Positions 22,531-32,307 of a stretch of DNA of 64,000 bases are shown here, piece after piece. Made by a program: the position numbers and the translations under genes. The stretch is from Panorpa germanica. Taxonomy: Eukaryota; Arthropoda; Insecta; Mecoptera; Panorpidae. Below the pieces are notes generated by a model. It searched no databases. It had not been told where the DNA came from and saw only the letters and a list, made by a program, of their open reading frames with translations. The stretch lies in contig OY783209.1 in assembly GCA_963678705.1 (NCBI GenBank), positions 19,453,311 through 19,517,310 of the forward strand, read 5' to 3'. The number at the start of each line of letters is the position of its first letter. Position 1 is the stretch's first letter.

Positions 22531-23535
22531 GCTTCTTTAGACGAACTTGTCTTGCGTTTCTTGTTTCCAAAATAAATCTCTTCATAAAATCTACTTTCAG
22601 TTTCTCTAGTCTTGTTCTTCTTTTGTCAGGCGTTTCTCTTTTGAATCTTTTAGTATCTCTAACTGCCTGTTCCTTTAAGCGAATTTGTTTTAATTCATTC
22701 GTTTCCTTAGTTAATTTCTTCTTAAAATCTGCTTTAAGTTTCTCTAGTCTTGTTCTTCTTTGGTCAGGCGTTTCTCTTCTGAATCTCCTGCTATTTCTCA
22801 CCGTCTGTTCTTTTAAGCGAATTTGTTTTAACTCACTTGTTTCCTTATTTAATTTCTTCTTAAAATCTGCTTTAAGTTTCTCTAGTCTTGTTCTTCTTTT
22901 GTCAGGCGTCTCTCTCCTGAATTTCTTGCTATCTCTCACCGCCTGTTCTTTTAAGCGAATTTGTTTTAACTCACTTGTTTCCTTATTTAATTTCTTCATA
23001 AAATCTGCTTTCAGTTTCTCTAGTCTTGTTCTTCTTTTGTCAGGCGTCTCTCTTCTGAATCTCTTGCTATCTCTCACCGCCTGTTCTTTTAAGCGAATTT
23101 GTTTTAACTCACTTGTTTCCTTATTTAATTTCTTCATAAAATCTGCTTTCAGTTTCTCTAGTCTTGTTCTTCTTTTGTCAGGCGTCTCTCTTCTAAATCT
23201 CTTGCTATCTCTCACCGCCTGTTCTTTTAAGCGAATTTGTTTTAACTCACTTGTTTCATTATTTAATTTCTTCTTAAAATCTGCCCTTAGTTTCTCTAAT
23301 CTTTTTTTTTTTTTTGTCGGGCGTTTCTATTCGAAATCTGTTGCTATCTCTCAACGCCTGTTCTTTTAAACGAATTTGTTTTAACTCACTTGTTTTGCTG
23401 TCTAATTTCTTTTCAAAATATGTCTTCAGTTCTTTTAATCTCTTTTGCCTTTCACCTTTAGTTTCTTGACTAAAATTATCCCTATTTCTTAAAATCTGTT
23501 TTTGTAAGCGTTTATTTTTGTCTTCATCACATTAA
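22499..23535 (-). pseudogene. STPR-type 23-residue repeat domain at the N-terminus of the Helitron protein
   Basis: Five near-identical 138-bp units plus diverged ones upstream (steps of 138 at ~22,603, 22,741, 22,879, 23,017, 23,155). They encode 46-residue blocks, each made of two related 23-residue repeats: one with F-R-R-E-T-P-D-K-R-R-T-R-L, the other with L-N-K-E-T-S-E-L-K-Q-I-R-L. The E-T-x5-R-L spacing matches the STPR (score-and-three amino-acid peptide repeat) DNA-binding repeat known from silkworm FMBP-1 and from Helitron-like proteins. A run of 14 T at 23,302-23,315, one longer than in sister units, shifts the frame. Upstream coding continues to ~23,535 with no ATG, ending at a stop. 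High Arg/Lys content fits DNA binding. Confidence 0.75.
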
Positions 23536-23555
23536 GCCTCCAATATTGTTTTCCT

Positions 23556-24086
23556 TCAAAATAAATCAGATTCTTTAAAAATAACAAAAGTCTCATTACT
23601 AATTGTAAATAGTCCTTTTTCATGTTCTACGAAAAATGATTCTAGAAATGAAATTGTTAATTTATTAATACCTGCCTTTGCATTTATAATGTCACCACAC
23701 AGAGCTTTTGATTTGTCACAATATACGACGTATGTGTGACCTTTTACGGAGATGTTTTGTTTGAGTTTATCAGCTAATAACAAATCGTGTTGATTACCTA
23801 CAAAATTATCTAAGTAACATCGATCTCCTAATTTTAAAATATCATTTAAAGTTTCTGAATGCCACGTATTTAATGCAGTAGTTTCGTTTACACATATTGC
23901 GACAAAGCAATTGAAAGTACACTGCTTACCAAGGGACGTATCACAAAATCTTTTGTCAAATTGACTGAAACTACCTCTTACAATTGATAATGGCTTCTTT
24001 AGTTCATTTGCATTAGTTTTTAAATTCCTAATATTAACAGAAGACACATTTCGTTTCCTTCCAAATCCGAATAAAGATTTAGACAT
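23556..24086 (-). CDS. protease-like ORF with G-K-Q-C motif, upstream of the Helitron transposase
   Basis: ATG-started 176-residue ORF on the same strand as RepHel, stop 20 bases before the STPR frame. The segment G-S-F-S-Q-F-x-K-R-F...G-K-Q-C-T-F-N (C56), then W-H-S-E-T-L-N-D-I-L-x-L-G-D, resembles the catalytic-cysteine region of viral-tegument/OTU-like deubiquitinase domains (peptidase C76-like) found in some mobile elements and large DNA viruses. The C-terminus stops at the point where a D-S-H-type catalytic histidine would be expected, so it may be truncated and inactive. Possibly once fused to STPR-Rep-Hel. Assignment is from motif memory. It could instead be an unrelated Helitron accessory protein. 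Confidence 0.45.
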   Translation of the reverse strand: MSKSLFGFGRKRNVSSVNIRNLKTNANELKKPLSIVRGSFSQFDKRFCDTSLGKQCTFNCFVAICVNETTALNTWHSETLNDILKLGDRCYLDNFVGNQHDLLLADKLKQNISVKGHTYVVYCDKSKALCGDIINAKAGINKLTISFLESFFVEHEKGLFTISNETFVIFKESDLF

Positions 24087-24540
24087 ATTGAAGAAACAAA
24101 TAAATATGTTATATATAAAATAAAATTTAAAAGTATTAACTAAACTATTATTAGATATAGGTAATGAATAAAGATTAAATAAAAGAAATAAGCAAATATT
24201 TTAATATAATATACTTAGCTCCTTAAAAGATCTCTGGAATGTAACATACGCCACAAAAAAATTTGTCCTCACGTATATTGTAATATATACTTATATAAAC
24301 ATATGTCCAATGGAGTGATTTAAATTCTTATTTTCCTAAAATTAAAAAAAAACAATACGATAATTAAAAATATATATGGCTACGTTAATCTATAACATAA
24401 AGTAAATGATTATGGAAACTAAAATATTTTGTGGAAACTAAAGTAACATGCAAGAACATAAGTTTATTTAAAATGTGAATAATAAATGTGAAACACGAAT
24501 AATAAAACATGCACTGTAAACAGAATGGATTGAAAACATG

Positions 24541-24749
24541 CTTTAGACGCCTTTTTCTTACGCTAGGGCTGCACTGCGGAAAAGAACACTCCAGAAATAA
24601 TAACAATAAAAATATAAATTATTTCCGCCTACTTTTAAATTTGAATTTAAATGTACCATATATACATTTGTATGATTCAAGTGATGGATTTATTTCTGTA
24701 CTATTCTTTTTCGCAGTGTAGCTTTAGCATAAGAAAGAGGTGTCTAAAG
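24541..24749. mobile_element. 209-bp MITE-like element with ~48-bp imperfect inverted repeats
   Basis: The left arm 24,541-24,588 begins CTTTAGACGCCTTTTTCTTA. The right arm 24,702-24,749, reverse-complemented, begins CTTTAGACACCTCTTTCTTA and continues in parallel (GCTAGGGCTGCACTGCGG versus GCTAAAGCTACACTGCGA). No ORF. The target duplication is unclear. It sits inside the Helitron interior. Confidence 0.65.
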
Positions 24750-25556
24750 CATTATTTCGACGAATATTTTTACAATGTAGAATATAAAACATTTATAAAT
24801 AAATAAAATTAACAAACCAGTAATAAAAATTATACTCGTCTTAGCTCAAAATTAATATAGCAGCAATATATAATAAGTATAATGTGTATCATTCAAGAAT
24901 CTGAAACAAATAAAAGAATTTCATTTTTCTAAAAGCAAAATTAGCCTTATGTAATTTTTACTGAAGGTATTAAATATGTTATGAATATCGAAAACAGATT
25001 ACAAATCATTTTAGTTATGTAATGACAGGTGTAATTATGCAATGTCAAACAGATTTGGTAAAACTGCTGTCTAAATGACTTGTCTGTCTTTGATTTGAAT
25101 TTCACATTTTCGTTTTAATACTGAAACATGTATAATTTCCAGCCATATGACATGTAAACTGGAGTTCTGACTGAATCATTTCTGCAATGCTTAAAATGGT
25201 AAGCAGTCAAATTTAGATCTCAATCAATAACAGAGATGTATGTTTGGCCAATATCGATATCAATTAACTAATATCAGTAGAAGCTAAAAGTGTTAATCAT
25301 CAATACTGAACTGTTAACTTTAACAACTACCAAACCATACTAAAATAGTCCTTTTCTGTTTGAACCATAGACTAAATATGTTAGAATTAAAATAATTTTT
25401 AATAACATTGGTAATAAGCCTTTCTAAAATGTGGAAGTTTTGACATTTGCCTTTTTGCATCGAGCCACAGATAAAAAAAATATGAAAGATTGAATTAATT
25501 TAGAATAAAATACAGAAATAGATTAGATTAATAACTGTAAATTATTAATAACTTAC

Positions 25557-25623
25557 CTTTACTAAATATATCACGGACCACTTTACTTTGACAGCAAGGG
25601 AAACACAATATATGTCTCAATAC
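25557..25623 (-). other. candidate captured exon (67 nt) with canonical splice sites
   Basis: Minus strand: CAG / GTATTGAGACATATATTGTG ... AGTAAAG / GTAAGTT. The enclosed frame is open (V-L-R-H-I-L-C-F-P-C-C-Q-S-K-V-V-R-D-I-F-S-K). Helitrons often carry host exons. No flanking exon or parent gene was recognised, so this may be chance. Confidence 0.3.
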
Positions 25624-27705
25624 CTGAAAAACATAGTATAATTATTAAACCATATTTTAAATAAGTTGCATTGTTAATTAAGGCATTTTGTTATCATCAG
25701 TAAATAATGTAAATATTTGAAAGTTTCACTTTAAGCACAGTTAAATTTTATCTATTAGCGAGTAACAAAAGTTATATTTTAAGTACTGTCATAGTAATTG
25801 TTATTTACTACAGAACATTTTACACTATTAATATGTTTCTATATTTGGTACGGAAATATAACATTTTTATTTACTATTGAAATATTTCTAAACTAATACT
25901 CATGAATCCTGTAATATTACATAGAGTATCAGACAATTATTACTATCGTTAAAAAAGGTTTACACAACTCATATTGTAACAACGTAGAAATATAACTGCA
26001 AATATAAAATAAGATTAAAGAAAACTTACCTTATATCAATTAAAACGTAATATAAATCAATATGTATAGATTTATTACATAAAGAAATTATTATTAACCA
26101 CTTAAGAAAACAATTAATATTTATAACTTTATGCAAAAAATATAATAATCTGATCCAACCAACTGCACTGACTTTAACAGACTGAAGATATTCACTTTGT
26201 TTATTTGTATGTATTCCCTCCAAAATATTTGCAAAGAATGCAACATAAAAAAAACGAAACCAACGTTTCCCGCTATTAACAAATACAATACACACAGTAC
26301 ACAGTACAGGGAGCCAACATGAAAAATATAAAACATTGCAGTAGAGCATTAGTAAACAATTACCATACATTCAACCAGTTAAACTTATACATGTATGGCA
26401 AACATATATATTGTATATTACAATACAGATCCATATGCATATGCACCGTCACACCGAGTATATAAATGTTTACAGGAACCAAGCCCCAAAGTTTTTATAT
26501 CAATAAACTGTTAATATGTGTTCATTTGTTTACATTTAAAAAAAATCTTTTAAAATTTAGTATAATTACGTTGTGTAAACATTTTAAATAGTGACGTTCT
26601 TTAAATAGTTGGGTTCTTAGGCCAGTCGCAGTACGAAACCGTATTTAAGCGACGGCGAATTCCGACGTAAATCAGCGGGTTGGATGAGCGGCTACTATTC
26701 TCAAAGCAAACCGACTCTGTGTGTTATAACACATACATACTCCGTACCGATATAACAGTACTCCTAGCAACTTGTGTACTGTAGGGGGTGTATTGGAGTT
26801 GTTTTACACTAATATAATTTATCATGAGAGTAAACTTTTACTTTAATTTTTATCGATACACCATTGGTATTAAAGAGACTTTAGCATTTTTTATATATCT
26901 GAGTTCTGCTTGGCGTGAATTTTAATTGTATTACGATTTATTGTATTTTTGTGGTGGTATGTCGTTACAGTTACAGTACACAAGTGTGTGGTTTTTATTT
27001 CATGTCAAAATTTAATTCCCTTTTTAAATTGAAATATTCAAATCGTTCTATATAAATTCTACATATAAAAACAAATAATTTTTCATACAAACTGACTAAA
27101 AAAATATATTTTTTTTATCAAAATAAAAAATATTTTCAATTTATGCGTTATTTGACTAACTTTTTTTCAAAATTTGAAATTCTTTTTTTCGATTCGTAAA
27201 TAAGTTACCAAGGTTAGCCTATATACAAAATTTCAACTTTCTAGCACAATTTTTACTCTCGGAAAATACTGCCCCCGTGCCCCCAAATAAAATTTAGGAA
27301 TTTTGAATTTTTTTTTATTAATAATATACTTAATTATTCTAGAATTCTGAATATAAACTTTCTCCAAAGTTTCCTACCGGGCCTGCGAATTTCTTTAGCC
27401 CCCAATTTTTCAATTTTTAAATTTCTAATTTTTGAGAAATATTAGCCTTAAATAGCTTAATACACATGCAAAATTTCAACTTTCTATCTTTTACGAATTA
27501 AAAGTAATACAGCAAAAAAGGGCTAACTTTTTTTCCAGTTTTTCCAAAATTACGGGTTTCCAGGAAATTCAGGGAAAAATCCGGGGACGCCAAAAGTCTT
27601 AGAATTTTTTTCTCTACGAAATAGGAAATATTTAAAAAAATCGTGGGAGCCGTTTTCGCGCTGCCATACAAAATTCAGTACCAAACATACAAGAATATAA
27701 GAATA

Positions 27706-30700
27706 CTAGCGCTTCGCCCCGTCGCAAAGCGACGTGTATTTAATATTTGTGAACAAATAAAAGTTATTTGATAAATAGAAAATTATCCTGAAATATTGTT
27801 TATTGTTCGCCTTTCGGCTTTACAATCTACATTCTTAATACATTTTATATACTTCAACTTACAATTAAATTTACATTATTCTCCACCACCTTATTTATTA
27901 TTCTTCTGTTTTTCCTTTCCTTTTTACTATTTCCGCCATCCAACTCTTTCCTTCGCTAGCTACTTTTTTCTTACACTCAAACTTAATGTGCTCCAGTGTT
28001 TCGTCCTCCGCTCCGCACACTCTACACTTTCTTTCCTCACTCTTTTCCCAGTATCTGTTTCCTTTTTCCTCATTTCCCAATCTAAACCTTGCTGTTCTTC
28101 TTATGTGTTTTATGTCTTTTTCTATAAGGTACTGAGGCACAGTATTTTCTTATAAAGTTTTATATCTTTTATTGTAGTTACTTTTTTCTATTTTTCCCAT
28201 TCTCTCCTGCTGTTGTATCTCCTTATCCCTTCTCCTTAGCTCCTCTTCCACACTTGCGCCACCTTCTCTTCTCCTCTCTGCCTCCTCGATCGCCACTCCA
28301 TTCCTTTCAAAGTACTATTTTCTCTTTTTTTTACCTCCTCCCCCCCCCCCCATTCTTTATGCTATCCTCTCTTATTTTCTTTAAAATTTTGCTTTCCGCT
28401 CTGTTCAATTTATCCTTGTATTCTACTGCTCTTTCCCCTGTTTTAATTTGTATCTTATCCCTTTTTAGCTCCTCCATAACCATGTATCCTGGCGTGCACT
28501 TGTCCAGCCCTAGTAACCATTTAATATATCTCACCAGTATTCTTTCTAACTTTTCTTGCTCCTTCCACCCCCAAACCTCTGCTCCATACAACATCATACT
28601 GGTTATCAGTCTATCAAACATCCATATTCTCTTTTGTATGTCCCCCCCCCAATACCTTTTCCCCTAGTCTCATACCCGTCGCATTGCTAGCTCCGCCTTC
28701 TTTGCTACCTCCCTTATCTGAGCCTCTTCTCCATTGTATTTTTTTAAAAGTGTAGCCCAGATATTTAAATTCTTCTACTTCCTCAATGTCCTCTGTCTTG
28801 TATTTCCACCTTTTATGTTTTCTTTTTTCACCTTCTTTTTTAAATGCCATAATTTTTGTCTTTTCCACATTTAACTCTAGTCCTTTCCTGTCTATATATC
28901 TCCCTAGCCGGTGAGCCATCTCCTGCAGCTCTTCTTTCCTTTTTGCCAACAGGACTATATCGTCAGCGTATGCTAAAGTCCATATCTTGTTGTGTCTTCC
29001 TATTAGCACCCCCCCATCTTGTCCTTTTTCCATTACCCCCTCCAAGTCTGCTGTATATATCGCAAATAAAATGCAAAATATTATTTTGTTATTATTCCTT
29101 TATTTACAGTAATAAAGCACTGTATTGACCAGTCTCCAGTGCCCCCGCCCATAAGCCCCAATCGTCACCTCTTGGCTCCATGCTCTCTTAAGTTTTCGAA
29201 CTTTTAATTTGATTCCTTTAAACTTCTGCCATGAAGCGCCTCCTACTTTTAGCACTCTGCATCGCTTCTTCCCTGAGCATCGTCGGTCCTTAGAGTACTT
29301 TCACAGCGCCCCCGCTGCGTAAAATTATCATTTACCATAATGAAGCACAGTATTGAACAATGTCCACTGCCCCGCCCCTTAACATCAATCACCTCTTGGC
29401 TCCATGCTCTGTATCGTTCTCGCACTTTTAAATGTAATCATCTGCACCTTTGCCATAATGCGCCCACTTGCAACACTACAGCTTAACTGAACATCATCGC
29501 TTATTAGGGGACCTTCCTATACCCCCCGTTTAGCGCAATCATTAAATAATTCTTCCACCCCCTGCGTACTTATCTCTTAACAATTAGTTTTCCAAATTAA
29601 TACTTTACTGGCAACCTGCAAACTAAATTTCATCCTTAGAAGTACATTAATTTTTAATAATTATTCGATAAGATAAATCTTTGATAAAATTTTCACTAAT
29701 TTCAATGTAAACCTACTAATTACATTAATTCATTTATGTTTTTAAAAAAGCCTAGCAGTTCGCTCCAAATAATCTCATCTCTAGGCCTTTTCCTTCCTGT
29801 TATTGCACTTTCGATTTAATCCCCATGCCCCGCCACTTACACTTTTAGCACCAAAGCATATATTCTGCAACACGGTTACCTTCCAGAGCCATTATAATAT
29901 TTCGCCACTACTTCTAACACCACCGTTACTTAGTTCTGAACCCCAGCGCCACACTCTTCTCCAATCAGGCACTACAAATTCGATATGACAGCAATTCATT
30001 TACATGATTAAAACTGTACTGTAATCTAACATTCCATATTTCGTATTTATATTTACGTCATAATATTAGTCTCCCCATTAATCCCCGCTCCTGAAATAAA
30101 ATTGTCAAATTTTAGGCATAGCAATCTATTTTGCTCGTAACAACTCTCTTTACCTTTATCTACCCCTACTTTTATAAATGATCGAAATTTCAAAATTGAG
30201 TTCTTTGGCAAAGCGTTTTCCCGCCCCCACTTCTTCAATTTTACGCCGCTACTAAGGCTAAATTTATTTTCGCAAATATGCACGTGAATAGTTTCTATTT
30301 TTTCTCTTTTTCTATTTTTTGATATTTGGGGCTGTTAACTATTTCCCCCCTATACCTCTCACTCCTGTTCGATTTCACAGCACAACAAACGCACCAAAAA
30401 TCAATCCAATTCTACTACTGAATGTAATTTAAATATCTGACTTATAGAGAACTATTTAGCTTCTATTTAATATTCTACATGCAAAATATCATCGTTGTAC
30501 CTCTATATTGTTCTTATATTCGGTTTATCACCCGCCACTTTAATGTTGCACTTAAGAAAATGTAGTTTTTTTTATATTTTCGTAATAATAATGTCAATCT
30601 ATATCTGCATACTAAATTTCAGTTTTGTATATATATTTTAGCATTAGTACCCCCCACAAACCTCCGCTACTGAACAAGTTTGTTAAATTTTAGCACGAGG

Positions 30701-31542
30701 ATCTATTTTATTTGTATCTAAGAACATATATTCTAAACTATAGCCTTTCATCTCCATATATTTCAAATATCTGGTTTTTGGCCCCCAGCGCCCGCCGCCT
30801 CTGGAAAGTTGCAAATTTCTATAGTGTGTCTTTAATGACACTCTATATATGGCCCCCGTTCCAAATTTTAACGTTCTAGCTCTGTTGCGACATTGCCCCC
30901 AAAAATTCACGCCGCTACTGAATTAAAATTTTGGTAATCTAATTATTGGCAAACATGCACAATTAGTGTCTTAATACATACCCAAAGTTTTAATACTTCT
31001 TTTTCAATATTTCTGGCTTTTATTGTCTCAACTCCCGCCGCCACTGAAAATTTGGCACTGTTTATTTTTTTTTATTAATTACTGTCTACAGCGAGCCTAC
31101 ATATTAAATTTGAACGTCCTAACTCTATTCTAACATTGCCCCCAGAAATTCGCGCCGCTACTGAACTCAAATTTCAAATTTCCAACTATCGGAAAATGTG
31201 CACAATTATGATCTCAATACACAAACCAAATTTCAGTTTTCTACCTTTTCTAGTTCGTCAGATATTAGCAAAATTATTTTTTCGAATTTTTCAGTTTTTC
31301 CAGTATAAGTTTTTCCACGGAAATTCAGGGAAAAATTCAGGGACGTAGAAAGTCTTAGAAATTCGTCCTTTACATCATACCAAAATTTGAAGAACTTTGT
31401 AGGCGCCGTTTAGAAGATACTATATACGATTTTGTTACCGGATATATATATAAATATATAACGCTCTATATAAATATCTATGAGTTCTTATGAGTTTTCC
31501 ATGTTAAATTGGAACATTACGAACATTATAATAGTAAGAAGA
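27706..31542 (-). mobile_element. non-autonomous Helitron H1 (unit A), with nested LINE fragment
   Basis: 3' end on minus: hairpin CGTCGC/TTT/GCGACG then GGGCGAAGCGCTAG, terminal CTAG at 27,706-27,709, left flank A. The right end is GA at 31,541-31,542 followed by T, i.e. a 5' TC end reading TCTTCTTACTATTATAATG. There is no coding capacity of its own. The interior has two ~227-bp related segments (from ~29,111 and ~29,338) and CCGCCGCY(A/T)CTG-like boxes every ~115-130 bp. A 5'-truncated LINE is nested near its 3' end. Confidence 0.72.
27787..29070 (-). pseudogene. 5'-truncated non-LTR retrotransposon fragment (RT and C-terminal zinc motif), unit A
   Basis: Minus-strand pieces in shifting frames. 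Around 29,045-28,614 is the RT core L-A-Y-A-D-D-I-V-L-L-A with a typical following G-L-E-L-N-V-E-K-T-K segment. Around 28,621-28,331 is a thumb-type segment (L-Y-G-A-E-V-W-G-W). Around 28,140-27,898 is C-R-V-C-G-x5-T-L-E-H-I-x3-C, a C-terminal zinc-knuckle pattern of R1/Jockey-group LINEs. The 5' edge lies just before I-L-F-A-I-Y at ~29,070, where Helitron sequence resumes (compare the empty site at ~35,150). Frameshifts and truncation make it dead. It was carried along by duplication of the Helitron composite. Confidence 0.75.
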
Positions 31543-32307
31543 TATTTTTTAAACTATAGCCCTATCTCTATATATTTCATATTTCTGGTCTTTGGCCCCC
31601 AGCGCCCGCCGCCTCTGGAAAGTTGCAATTTTCTATAGTGTGTCTTTAATGACACTCTATATAGGGCCCACGTTCCAAATATCAACGTTCTAGCTCTGTT
31701 GCGATATTGCCCCCAAAAAATCACGCCGCTACTGAATTAAAATTTTGGTAATCCAATTATTGGCAAACATGCGCAATTAGTGTCTTAATACATACCCTAA
31801 GTTATAATACTACATTTTCAATATTTTTGGCTTTTACTGTCTCAACTCCCGCCGCCACTAGAAAGTTGGGGCTGTTTATTTTTTTTCATTAATTACTGTC
31901 TACAGCGAGCCTACATATTAAATTTGAACGTCCTAACTCTATTCTAACATTGCCCCCAAAAATTCGCGCCGCTACTGAACTCAAATTTCAAATTTCCAAC
32001 TTTTGGAAAATGTGCACAATTATATTCTCAATACACATACCAAATTTCAGTTTTCTATCTTTTCTAGTTCGTCAGATATTTGCAAAAGTATTTTTTCGAA
32101 TTTTCCAGTTTTTCCAAAATTACGGGTTTCCAGGAAATTCAGGGAAAAATCCGGGGACGCCAAAAGTCTTAGAATTTTTTTCTCTACGAAATAGGAAATT
32201 TTCAAAAAGATCGCCGGAGCCGTTTTCGCGCTGCCATACAAAATTCAGTACCAAACATATAAACATATAAGAATAGATTCAAACAGTTGGAACATTATAA
32301 TATAGGA
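31543..32307 (-). mobile_element. orphan Helitron 5'-end segment (unit A)
   Basis: From TATTTTTTAAACTATAGCC to the 5' terminus TCCTATATTATAATG at 32,307. It resembles the 5' part of H1 (30,730-31,540) but lacks any 3' end. It is directly followed by CTAG of the next element. It looks like the right half of an element split by H1, or a duplicated 5' end. Confidence 0.55.

Larger units (their letters stand above)
24087..27705. other. Helitron 5' interior, mostly non-coding
   Basis: AT-rich. It contains a MITE-like hairpin (24,541-24,749) and one splice-flanked candidate exon (25,557-25,623). A locally GC-richer tract lies at about 26,620-26,780. A minus-strand frame at 26,026-26,370 has no recognisable pattern. 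From ~27,040 to 27,705 the sequence matches the 5' part of the short Helitrons at 32,500-34,200 and 42,600-48,050, marking Helitron 5'-end sequence. Confidence 0.6.

Noticed and set aside
22515-23369. 284-codon + strand ORF opposite the STPR repeats
   Set aside because: It is the antisense shadow of the 138-bp repeats; the minus frame carries the recognisable E-T-x5-R-L pattern and lies in line with Rep.
26026-26370. 114-codon minus ORF rich in Cys/Phe/Leu, and the GTAAGT site just after it (26,030)
   Set aside because: No family pattern, overlapping ORF in another frame, no convincing acceptor; left as non-coding Helitron interior.
28254-28667. Hydrophobic Leu/Ser/Phe-rich + strand ORFs in the LINE fragments (also at 27,796, 37,848, 51,639)
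   Set aside because: Antisense of the Lys/Glu-rich reverse transcriptase fragment; the minus strand has Y-A-D-D and the zinc motif.
31950-32270. Recurrent ~60-106 codon ORFs at Helitron 5' ends (e.g. 31,950, 34,748, 42,005, 48,526, 55,327)
   Set aside because: Both strands and several frames are open at once, all within conserved non-coding terminal sequence of the Helitrons; no protein family pattern.
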